A stretch of DNA of 14,967 nt from Mycoemilia scoparia (Eukaryota > Kickxellomycota > Kickxellomycetes > Kickxellales > Kickxellaceae). The notes beneath the pieces were generated by a model. That model was not told the DNA's origin. It saw nothing but the letters and a program-made list of their open reading frames with translations, and searched no databases. The translations under genes were made by a program, and so were the position numbers. The stretch is taken from assembly GCA_027575805.1 (NCBI GenBank), contig JANBPU010000356.1:1-14967 (forward strand), read 5' to 3'. Below, one piece after another: positions 8,134 through 14,967 of this stretch. Position 1 is the stretch's first letter; every line of letters starts with the position of its first letter.

Positions 8134-9552
8134 CTAATTTCCCTGGTGGTAATTATGAGGCGGATAATGGGAGTGAGGGTCATTTCTGAAACTCAAACTC
8201 CTCATAGGGGCACCTCCACCCCTGATTCTATCAAGCTTATCATCATTGCTAAACGATATCCGATCCCCTGGAATCCCGGTTTGTGTTGGCGTATTGATTT
8301 CATGTTGAGACTCGTTCAGTGGGCTCCAATGCGACGACATATTGTTGACTGCTGGCTTGTTGGAGGTTCCGCAAAACATCTTCGTGCCGACCCAATCCCA
8401 AATTCCTTTCCACATGATATCAAGCTGTGGATTAATCAAGAAAATGGCAAAATTGAACATTGTAGCCAGGCCGGGAAGAATCAGGGTAATGTTGGTGAAG
8501 AAGGCAGTTGGGTGGGGAGTCGATAGGTAGGCTGGTAACCAGAGGGTTGTGATCATGGGGACAATGCAGTAGAGGGCAATTCTCAAGATTGCAAAGCTAA
8601 GTTCACGACGATATTTTAGCGATTTGGCTGCCTGGCGGGCACCAAGCGAGTTTGATCCAGTGCCAGTGCCGGTGCCAGTGCCGATGCTTGCTACTCTGGA
8701 TTTTTCAAGCGACATATTTAGCCTGCTCCCACCACCACCGCCAGCAGCAGCACCAGTAGTGGCATTGTTGTTGAGATGGGGGGATCCGGCTAAACCGCGA
8801 GGCCCAGCATTATGGCTACTAACATATCTATTATTGGGATTGTACCCAGTCTCCGGGGCTTGCATCTGAATAGACCTGTTGGACTGGCTCTGGTGGATCC
8901 ACAATTTTGATATCCGAATAACAACAATCACACAAATAAACAAACAATACACCAAGCATATCGCACAAGTTCCATACATCAGCCAAGTATTCATCCTCAA
9001 TCTTGATAAACTCTTGTCAGCAATGATAATCAGCCTCATCCCTTTGGCCTTCCGGATTGCAACAAACGTATACAATATGGGGTGAGAGATAACCACTGAC
9101 AGGATGATCGTCACAAGCTCATAGTATGGGCTGAATTTCCGGGCCAATGTCTGTTTGCCCAGCAAGGTGCTGATATGGAGATGGAAGGCAATGCATGTTG
9201 TGGCAAATACAAGGAGATGGAACCCGATCAGCTGGAATAAATACAATGTTCGGATTTGGATTTCGGAGAGTTTGTCAGTAAACGATTCCATGTTGAAGAT
9301 AATCTGGACGATAGAGTAGACCAGGTCGCCAAGGGCAATGACCACGGAGAGTCGGAGAGATACTTTGTCAAGCATGTCGTAGTGCCGGGATTGGACTGCC
9401 ACGATGATTATGATGGTCAGACATAGGGGAATGTTGATCCATGAGATTATTTCGAGAGCCTTGGTGAGATGTTCAACATGGGCGTGTGAGATTGTAATGA
9501 AGCCGTCGGCTAAGTCCGGAAATAGCTTGTCCAGGAAGGCGGCCGTATCCAT
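8134..9552 (-). CDS. Seven-transmembrane G-protein-coupled receptor, fungal type
   Basis: 472 residues, expected in the plasma membrane with the N terminus outside, passing ligand binding to a heterotrimeric G protein. Hydrophobic helices are visible at about 36-53, 66-88, 103-124, 145-167, 190-213, 319-342 and 350-374. Receptor-like marks are the polar DKVSLRLSVVIALGDL start of helix 2, FATTCIAFHLHI at the end of helix 3, TTLWLPAY in helix 6 and FLINPQL (an NP motif) at the end of helix 7. The third intracellular loop is long (about 214-318) and low in complexity, with Asn/Gly/Ala/Ser-rich stretches and alternating Gly-Thr (291-299). The Ser/Thr/Pro/His-rich tail (about 390-472) may carry phosphorylation sites. 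The start is an ATG with A at -3 and no earlier ATG back to the TATA-like box. The overall pattern recalls Git3/Gpr1 or cAMP-receptor-like fungal receptors, but subclass and ligand cannot be decided. Confidence 0.9.
   Translation of the reverse strand: MDTAAFLDKLFPDLADGFITISHAHVEHLTKALEIISWINIPLCLTIIIIVAVQSRHYDMLDKVSLRLSVVIALGDLVYSIVQIIFNMESFTDKLSEIQIRTLYLFQLIGFHLLVFATTCIAFHLHISTLLGKQTLARKFSPYYELVTIILSVVISHPILYTFVAIRKAKGMRLIIIADKSLSRLRMNTWLMYGTCAICLVYCLFICVIVVIRISKLWIHQSQSNRSIQMQAPETGYNPNNRYVSSHNAGPRGLAGSPHLNNNATTGAAAGGGGGSRLNMSLEKSRVASIGTGTGTGTGSNSLGARQAAKSLKYRRELSFAILRIALYCIVPMITTLWLPAYLSTPHPTAFFTNITLILPGLATMFNFAIFLINPQLDIMWKGIWDWVGTKMFCGTSNKPAVNNMSSHWSPLNESQHEINTPTQTGIPGDRISFSNDDKLDRIRGGGAPMRSLSFRNDPHSHYPPHNYHQGN
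8657..8686 (-). repeat. Coding hexanucleotide repeat in the receptor loop
   Basis: Five tandem 6-bp units (CCAGTG, CCAGTG, CCGGTG, CCAGTG, CCGATG on the plus strand) encode most of the Gly-Thr alternation in the third intracellular loop. Any gain or loss of a unit keeps the frame and changes the loop length by two residues. Confidence 0.85.
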
Positions 9553-9718
9553 TTTTTGATTTATGTGGAGTGTTTTAATGTAAAAAGCAATGAATTCAAT
9601 ATGGCTCTATAGATAGGCACACAGACACAAAGCAGCAAAGACTAATGCAAACTAGTGGGGAAAAGGAGAGCAAGCAAGGGCCGAATGTCCCAGCCTATAA
9701 CCAGCCCAAGTCAGATTA
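9553..9718 (-). promoter_or_regulatory. Leader region of the receptor gene
   Basis: About 166 nt between the TATA-like box and the start codon. It has no ATG on the minus strand and is rich in C and T just below the box. This fits a simple 5' leader with translation at the first ATG. Confidence 0.45.
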
Positions 9719-9726
9719 TTTATATA
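9719..9726 (-). promoter_or_regulatory. TATA-like box of the receptor gene
   Basis: TATATAAA on the minus strand, 167 nt upstream of the start codon, embedded in a longer TA alternation. It is the same octamer found upstream of the elongase and of the orphan membrane protein. Confidence 0.45.
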
Positions 9727-11157
9727 TACACACACGCACGTGCAAGACAAGCCCCTACACACGCACGCACAGCTGGTGGTCAAGTCTAGAAATAGATGAA
9801 AAAATAGAGAAAAAATAACAGTAAAAAACTAAAGAGAAAAGTGCAAAACAAAGATTAGGACATTGACATGGGAAATCAAAGGGCCAGCCAAAACGGCCTT
9901 ATATATCACCCATGGATCTGTTTGCAGCTTAACACAAGTTGACACAGAAGCTCTCTCAAACAGGCACATTCAGCCGTCAAGACATTGGGATTTTCTGTGT
10001 GTACAAAACTCGGGCCATCCTTATAAAAGCGTAACACCGATGATCACAGAAAGTGCTATGTCGCAGCCTGAAGCGCAAGAGCTACCACACAATGTACAAA
10101 ACTTGCTTTCTTTTGCTTGGAATGAACAAAATGTATGGCGTAGCGAATCTCACTATTAAAAATATTACTCGGACAATATGATAATTCTAGATTTTCAGCA
10201 GAAAAAACACACTTCACTGGCTCGTCCTATGCAGGCATGTGTCTAAACGGGAAGAAGCAATGCCTTTCTTTAGCAAATGCAGCAGCATCAGCAGCATCAG
10301 AAGGATTTGATCCATAGTCAGCTGTATTCAGCATATCAGCAGTCCTACTACAATTAGTATCTCTTGCATACTCTCCACCAGATGAACATGTATATAGCCC
10401 AGAAGCATAAGTTGGCCACTTTCACAAGTTAGAGCAGCCAAGCTTTGGATTAAACAATCGGGATGTGTATGTGAGCAAATGGGTATCAAATAAAAAATGG
10501 GTCCATTCATCACCACACTTTATACACAGCCAAAAACTGGTTTTTGAGTCACAGGCCACAGGCAGAGTCTTTGTGTGGCTCCCAACTTTACACACAGTAG
10601 TCTCCCTCACTCGCACCTAAGATGGCCCTTTGATCTCCGAGGACCCAATCAGACAATCCGTCGCTGCTTTAGCCATATACACGCCCTCTGCATTTTACTT
10701 GGCAGAGATTGGGCCCAACTAGTCTGCCAATTTTGTTGTTCAACAATCTTTCTCTCCCTTAGAGTGATACTGTTAAAATTAATAGCCCTTTATTTGGCCG
10801 TCCGGTGTCCATCCAACAAAGTATCCATTGGTTTGGTTTGGTTACTTGGCCCCACCATTTTCGATCTTCCTCTATAATACACACACACACACACCGTCTT
10901 CCTCTTTCTCCACCATTTGAGCTAATTCAAGTATTGACTGACGACAATCAGTTTTATTGAAGCTTGGGGGGAGACGAAGGGGCTTCTCCACCAGCCACTT
11001 TAGCAAACCCACACATCTCAGATCTACATGAATTAATCGCCATGACATTCATTGGTACAACATAACGAGCGTTGCGTATACGTGGCTGCTGTTAACGCCG
11101 TCACTACTAAGGCCACGCTCTGTTTTGAAAATTATATCAGAAAGGTATTTTCACAAA
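9727..11157. other. Intergenic stretch upstream of the receptor
   Basis: No supported gene. The plus-strand frames here (for example 9863-10159 and 10575-10877) start with TTG or GTG and have no protein-like pattern. There are CA/CGCA-rich runs near 9728-9770, a (CAGCAGCAT)2 repeat at about 10280-10299 and a C/T-rich area at 10590-10920. Parts may hold upstream control sites of the receptor. Confidence 0.55.
10879..10894 (+). repeat. (AC)8 microsatellite
   Basis: Perfect AC run in intergenic DNA. Confidence 0.85.
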
Positions 11158-11289
11158 TTGGTCAGAGTTCACAAGGCTTTTGGAAGAATAGGTCCCCCAG
11201 GAGTTGGATGGTGATTGGGCCAAAATCGATGATGAGGGCCCATTTCTGCCTACTACCATAGATTCGATCGCTAGTGAAATCTTGCCGTA
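11158..11289 (-). mobile_element. MITE family B, copy 4 (inverted)
   Basis: Reverse-complement copy: TTGGTCAGAGTTCACAAGGC at the left, CACTAGCGATC-like sequence and TACGGCAAGATTTCAC (read on the minus strand) at the right. It holds GGCAGAAATGGGCCCTCATC on the minus strand, close to the consensus. The right border TA is at 11288-11289; the left border TA is mutated. A 140-codon minus-strand frame runs into this element and is best explained as chance. Confidence 0.78.
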
Positions 11290-12694
11290 AAAAGATAGAT
11301 AGGGAGATTGAACAGGCTGATTTGCTGCAAGTCACAAAACAACACTTGTGTCTTGATCTCTGGTTGTACCCACCACCACCTACAAAATATAGACACACGT
11401 CCAAACCGTCACTCTGCCTGCAGCCAAGACCACTACCACAACTACAATCGCAAGATTCTTTCAGAGATCCCTGTGCCTGGTATGGTCTGTGGGTATCACA
11501 TACGCATGTCTCTTTACAAATAATGCCATAAAGAGAGTGTGAGTGAGTGAGTGAGAACAATAGGACCATATAGTAAATGCTCACAACAGCAAATAATTGT
11601 TTACTAATTCGGTTTTATTTTAATTGTATATTCTGCTGTTGTATTCTCGGTATTGACTCTCTGTATGTATGAGTTTATGCATGCGCTTATGAAGATAGAT
11701 AGATTCCAAAAAGAGCTCGAATTGGAGCCATAGATGTTTCGTCACGTTCTATTGCATGAACCACACACAGACGCTGATAGAGGCACAGAAGGGACGAAGA
11801 ATGTACTATGGACACTGGTGTGTAACGAATCCCAATATCACTCATATGTAAAAGCTTTAGTAGGTGTGCGCTTTCACGACGATCAATAGATAAAAAGTAA
11901 GCAACCACAACTATCCCATCCTCTTTTATTATTATTATTATTATTATTATTAGTGTTGTTGCTGTAATTAAAACTCAAACCACAACCACAAATTTATCCA
12001 CTGCTACGCCGAAAAGCAAAAGACCAATTAGTTGAAGCAACTAAAAAGAAAGACAGACAGAAAGCCAAAAAAAGAAAAATTCTAGTACATGATTAATGCA
12101 AATTGATTGTAAGCCCGATATGGACAGCGAGAGTGAGATTTACAGGACACATAATTTTAAAAACACCTTATAATACACGCTGGTGGAATTTGGTTTTATT
12201 ATTGTCCATTCATTCAAACAATTAACACGGACCTTATTGGCATCCGTGCGAAAACTTACCCAGCTCTGTAGCTTTCTTTTTTGGATCCATTGGTGTTTAA
12301 CTGACTAACTGCCCTCTGCCTTGAAGACGTCGTACCTATCTCTTGTCATCGTCATCTCCTTCTTACCCATATCACTCCTTTTCTCAAAATGCCTTTCCAA
12401 TAACAATAGAAGACCAAACAAAAGTGCGCAAATTAATTTTCCTCTTCACTATCAACGCCACTATTGTAATCTCAGGACAGAACGAAAGACAGCTGATCAC
12501 AATCAACTACTTTAACACAAAAGCACAAATAAATACGAAAGGTCTGATCCCTTTTTGCTGATTGATTCAAAAAGTGGATTTGTGCAACCTTTATTTAAAA
12601 ATCCAACAATGTCAAATGAAGTGTCCCGCCCCTCCTCTTTCTCTCAGCACATCTCTTTCTTTATACCTCACACTCGCTCAGAATCCTCCGCTTA
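11290..12694. other. Intergenic stretch between two inverted MITE B copies
   Basis: No supported gene on either strand. It contains a (GTGA)4 repeat at 11539-11554 and (TTA)9 at 11926-11952. The remainder is A+T-rich with scattered short frames that lack protein-like composition. Confidence 0.55.
11926..11952 (+). repeat. (TTA)9 microsatellite
   Basis: Nine perfect TTA units in intergenic DNA, the longest trinucleotide run in the window. Confidence 0.92.
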
Positions 12695-12829
12695 TATGCT
12701 CATATTTCACAAGGCCTTAGGCAGAGTGTGTTCCTAAGGGTTGCATGGCAGATGGCTTGTGGTCGGGCCAAATTACAAGGACACATTACTACCTACCATA
12801 GATTCGTTAACTAGTGACATTTTCCCATA
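12695..12829 (-). mobile_element. MITE family B, copy 5 (inverted, diverged)
   Basis: Reverse-complement copy with TA at both borders. On the minus strand it begins TATGGGAAAATGTCACTAG, continues GAATCTATGGTAGGTAG and ends CAAGGCCTTGTG-like sequence (AAGGCCTTGTGAAATATGAG). The middle is the most diverged of the five copies. Confidence 0.68.
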
Positions 12830-13126
12830 TATATATTCTTGTACTCAATTTTTCTTATCCCCCACACTAGCACTACTAGTACTGATATTGGTACAACACT
12901 ATAAACCCAAAATCTCCCCTCAATATATTCTTTTGCTATCGAGTGATCTTAGGGAATAACAATAGCTTGGTGCAAAGTCAGGATGATTACAAGTTAATCC
13001 ATACAACTTTCTATCCATTTACTCAATTGTCTCTTCATGTAGTCGATTTCTCTCTCTAACCAACTTTTCCCCTCATTATGATTCACATACAGATACTGTA
13101 TCTGCTCAAAATATTAGGATGTACCA
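12830..13126. other. Intergenic gap between MITE B copy 5 and MITE A copy 3
   Basis: About 300 nt of A+T-rich and C/T-rich sequence. No gene, RNA or repeat is seen. Confidence 0.55.
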
Positions 13127-13248
13127 TATGGATCATAATTTTTGAAGAGTAATTTTTGGTGATCAATGATTATAGGTGCAGCAACCACAGCCAAATGGAT
13201 TTCCAGTTTTACTAGTAAACTTTCACCCTTCAAAAATTATTACCCTTA
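13127..13248 (+). mobile_element. MITE family A, copy 3
   Basis: ATAATTTTTGAAG (13135-13147) pairs perfectly with CTTCAAAAATTAT (13228-13240), with TA at both outer borders. The right half, including TTTACTAGTAAA, is identical to copy 1 over 33 nt. The centre is unique. It ends 112 nt beyond the stop codon of the orphan membrane protein. Confidence 0.74.
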
Positions 13249-13308
13249 TAAATATAAATGAATAATTTGGATTTAATACATTAATAAATACTTTTCAGTA
13301 CCTGCTTT

Positions 13309-13314
13309 TTTATT
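13309..13314 (-). terminator. Poly(A) signal AATAAA of the orphan gene
   Basis: Perfect AATAAA on the minus strand, about 46 nt beyond the stop codon and before MITE A copy 3. The spacing suits a fungal 3' end signal. Confidence 0.5.
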
Positions 13315-13359
13315 GGAAAAAACAACTACAACTACTACAGATTGTAATAAAAACTACTA

Positions 13360-14328
13360 TTAATATTCATCTTCAGAATAATTTTCCTGCAAATATCCTG
13401 GAAGCCAATACCTGGGAGAGCTGTCAATTTTCTTAATAAAGTCAATAAGCTCAATTACTGTTTTAAGCTGAGGTTCAGTCTTCCATCCAAAAGAATGGAT
13501 AATGCTGATGATGATAAAATTATTCCTTACTTTATCAAAGGATATAGCTCTATGATACAATAATGCTTCCAATCTCCAATTAACTCCATTAACTGTGACA
13601 GTTATTACTTTGGGCAAATAGTCAACTCCAGTTTGCTGAAGTTGTAAACTAGTTGCTTTCAATTCACTAAGGCTATTTTTTTGGGAGATCTGGTTTATCA
13701 AAGTATGAATTTCAACCAGCATTTGTTCATGCTCTGGTGATACTCTTATATCATCATAGTTGACTACACTCTTGTTTACTTTTTTAACAAGCATTTGTGA
13801 AAGCAAAGAAGATGCAAGAACAATGCTGGCACTAAGCCTTAGCATCCACAAGCTAGCCAACAAATTATTGGGTGTATGGTATAGGTTATCACCCTCAATG
13901 AAGGTTTTAACCTGGTTAATAAGGGACTGGCCAGCTTTCAAAACTTCATCAAACTTGGAATTGTCCTGCTTTTCAACAATAATATATTTGACCATTCCAT
14001 TGACTGCCCTCATTAAAGGATCCATATATTTGTCAACTGTATTGTTATCACTAGAGTAGGGGTTGCTACATTGATCCAGTATACCAGATAGCATTGTCAA
14101 AAGTTTCTCAAAGTAGGCAATGAACAAGTAATTGGGTCTGTTGGTATCTTTGATAAAGTTGCTAAAGTGGCTGCTAACAATAGACTGCTGATACCCAATG
14201 CTAATACCCAAGTTTAATCTTCTGAGAGTGTAAGTGGTTGTATGAGATTCATTCCTTATATTCATAAAGAACCATGCAACCATTGCAATTCCCAATAGAA
14301 GGAGAAAGGCAAACACTGTGTAGATCAT
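13360..14328 (-). CDS. Orphan single-pass membrane protein with a helical outer domain
   Basis: 322 residues from the first in-frame ATG (14326-14328). The frame is open 21 nt further to a TTG, preceded by a TAG, so ATG is the sensible start. Residues 1-22 (IYTVFAFLLLLGIAMVAWFF) form one strong hydrophobic helix, a signal anchor or signal peptide. It is followed by a basic/polar stretch and about 300 residues that look mainly alpha-helical, including a weaker hydrophobic segment at 156-180 (LLASLWMLRLSASIVLASSL). Four N-glycosylation sequons (N26, N95, N185, N316) suit an exported domain, probably type II. The C terminus is tyrosine- and acid-rich (ENYSEDEY). I recognise no family. The gene is more A+T-rich than the elongase and receptor genes, which may mean a younger or differently derived gene. 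It has a TATA-like box, an ATG-free C/T-rich leader and an AATAAA signal, so it is probably expressed. Confidence 0.78.
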   Translation of the reverse strand: MIYTVFAFLLLLGIAMVAWFFMNIRNESHTTTYTLRRLNLGISIGYQQSIVSSHFSNFIKDTNRPNYLFIAYFEKLLTMLSGILDQCSNPYSSDNNTVDKYMDPLMRAVNGMVKYIIVEKQDNSKFDEVLKAGQSLINQVKTFIEGDNLYHTPNNLLASLWMLRLSASIVLASSLLSQMLVKKVNKSVVNYDDIRVSPEHEQMLVEIHTLINQISQKNSLSELKATSLQLQQTGVDYLPKVITVTVNGVNWRLEALLYHRAISFDKVRNNFIIISIIHSFGWKTEPQLKTVIELIDFIKKIDSSPRYWLPGYLQENYSEDEY

Positions 14329-14480
14329 TGTGTAGGTTGTTTTACACAACTTCTAGGGGTAGAAGCAAAATGAAGAAGAGCTGTGTGAGCAGGCAAGTGG
14401 GTGTGGAGTAGTTGGTTAGGAAGCAGGGTGTGTGAAAAGTAGATGATGGATAGGACTATAATTTAGCCCATGATGAGTGG
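14329..14480 (-). promoter_or_regulatory. C/T-rich leader region of the orphan gene
   Basis: On the minus strand this is rich in C and T (for example CTTCTTCATTTTGCTTCTACC). It has no ATG between about 14468 and the start codon; the only upstream ATG (14469-14471) lies within 10 nt of the TATA-like box and so probably before the transcription start. Confidence 0.45.
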
Positions 14481-14488
14481 TTTATATA
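14481..14488 (-). promoter_or_regulatory. TATA-like box of the orphan gene
   Basis: TATATAAA on the minus strand in the context CCCTATATAAACC, 153 nt upstream of the start codon. It is the clearest of the three boxes because its flanks are not a TA run. Confidence 0.55.
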
Positions 14489-14771
14489 GGGATTTCCAAA
14501 GTACAAATACAAAGTTTTAACTGCCAAAAATGATTTTTAAAACAATTTTGTTTGAAATTTGTATTCTTGTTTTTATCAAAGTATTTATTTTCTGTACATG
14601 AAAATTTAGATTTTTTGGTGAGGTTGTCAAATTTTGTGTTGTTATCAATCATCAGCTATTATTATTACAACCATCATTATTATATGATGTTTGAGAAATG
14701 ATAAAAATTGTCACAAATCAAAAATTGCAAACTTTCTAGGCAAAAAAGTAAAGGTCTTTTTATCAATGTGA
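14489..14771. other. A+T-rich upstream flank of the orphan gene
   Basis: Very A+T-rich, with no open frame of note. It ends at the T run that marks the neighbouring retroelement-like sequence. Confidence 0.5.
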
Positions 14772-14967
14772 TTTTTTTTTTAGCATGAGCCTAGAGGAGG
14801 AAACCCCTGCTGCACCTTATGGATTTGGTGGGAGATTCTAGTCTCCACTACCACTAGGAAGTGATAGCCAGGTAGGCACCTGGGCTCCAAGGAACCCAGG
14901 TAGTGGGGGAATCTAACCCCCTAAAACCTCCCCTCAACTCTGCCCTTGCTCGAGGGAGCTGCCATAC
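14772..14967 (-). mobile_element. 3' end of a poly(A)-tailed retroelement (SINE or LINE), cut by the window edge
   Basis: Composition changes sharply from A+T-rich to G+C-rich at a run of ten T (14772-14781). On the minus strand the sequence therefore ends in A10, as non-LTR retroelements do. The body is highly foldable: AGATTC (14833-14838) with GAATCT (14909-14914), CCACTACC (14845-14852) with GGTAGTGG (14899-14906), and ACCTGGG (14878-14884) with CCCAGGT (14895-14901). On the minus strand GGTTAGATTCC (14908-14918) matches the RNA polymerase III B box in all but one position, suggesting a tRNA-derived SINE; a matching A box is not clear and may be lost or beyond the edge. No coding frame is seen. 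No second copy exists in the window, so repeat status is inferred. Confidence 0.45.

Noticed and set aside
8146..9085. Several plus-strand frames opposite the receptor
   Set aside because: They are antisense shadows of a well-supported coding region, with no start context or composition of their own.
9863..10159. 98-codon frame on the plus strand
   Set aside because: It starts at TTG and has no internal ATG near the front, no domain and no composition change at its ends.
10575..10877. 100-codon hydrophobic frame on the plus strand
   Set aside because: It starts at GTG; its apparent hydrophobicity follows from the C/T-rich strand. No leader or termination signals are seen.
11162..11584. 140-codon frame on the minus strand, Cys-rich
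   Set aside because: It starts at GTG, ends inside MITE B copy 4 and is low in complexity. The Cys content comes from repeat-like DNA.
8004..11952. A CRISPR array or other spaced direct-repeat system among the many repeats
   Set aside because: All direct repeats here are simple microsatellites without spacers, and the dispersed repeats behave as transposon copies.
14329..14349. A seven-residue longer start for the orphan membrane protein
   Set aside because: It would start at TTG, directly after an in-frame TAG. The ATG at 14328 is the normal choice in a eukaryote.
14855..14930. A tRNA gene in the structured right-edge sequence
   Set aside because: A- and B-box-like motifs can be found on either strand, but no cloverleaf with a 7-nt anticodon loop can be drawn. 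The long nested stems fit a SINE or LINE end better.

Overview
The window looks like nuclear DNA from a fungus, most likely outside the Dikarya (a Kickxellomycotina, Zoopagomycota or Mucoromycota type genome; this is inference). The elongase follows the fungal ELO pattern closely, and the second gene is a seven-helix receptor of the kind common in early-diverging fungi. Three genes are well supported. All lie on the minus strand, are free of introns, and together cover only about 3.3 kb of 15 kb. The rest is A+T-rich intergenic DNA full of microsatellites and short mobile elements.

Layout, left to right. At 120-371 there are two short TA-flanked elements (MITE family A, then family B). At 683-1609 (minus) is a fatty-acid elongase, preceded by a leader of about 400 nt that contains no ATG, is rich in CT repeats and begins near a TATATAAA box. 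From 2017 to 8133 is a 6-kb gene-poor stretch. It holds an abutted B+A pair of MITEs at 4343-4601, a cluster of short open frames at 5200-5750 that includes a 50-codon candidate microprotein (5595-5747, minus), a probable relic of a reverse transcriptase (7375-7665, plus), and a B element at 7757-7895. At 8134-9552 (minus) is a 472-residue G-protein-coupled receptor with a long low-complexity third intracellular loop. From 9553 to 13359 is intergenic DNA with two inverted B elements (11158-11289 and 12695-12829) and one A element (13127-13248). At 13360-14328 (minus) is an orphan single-pass membrane protein of 322 residues, more A+T-rich than the other two genes. The right edge (14772-14967) is a GC-rich, highly structured sequence. 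Read on the minus strand it ends in a run of ten A, as the 3' end of a poly(A)-tailed retroelement (SINE or LINE) would.

The three genes do not form an obvious pathway: one is lipid chain elongation in the ER, one is surface signalling, one is unknown. What they share is architecture: a TATATAAA box 153-400 nt upstream, a leader lacking upstream ATGs, and a MITE lying 110-315 nt beyond the stop codon. The most interesting items are the orphan membrane protein, the candidate microprotein, the two MITE families with their abutted pair, and the structured retroelement end.
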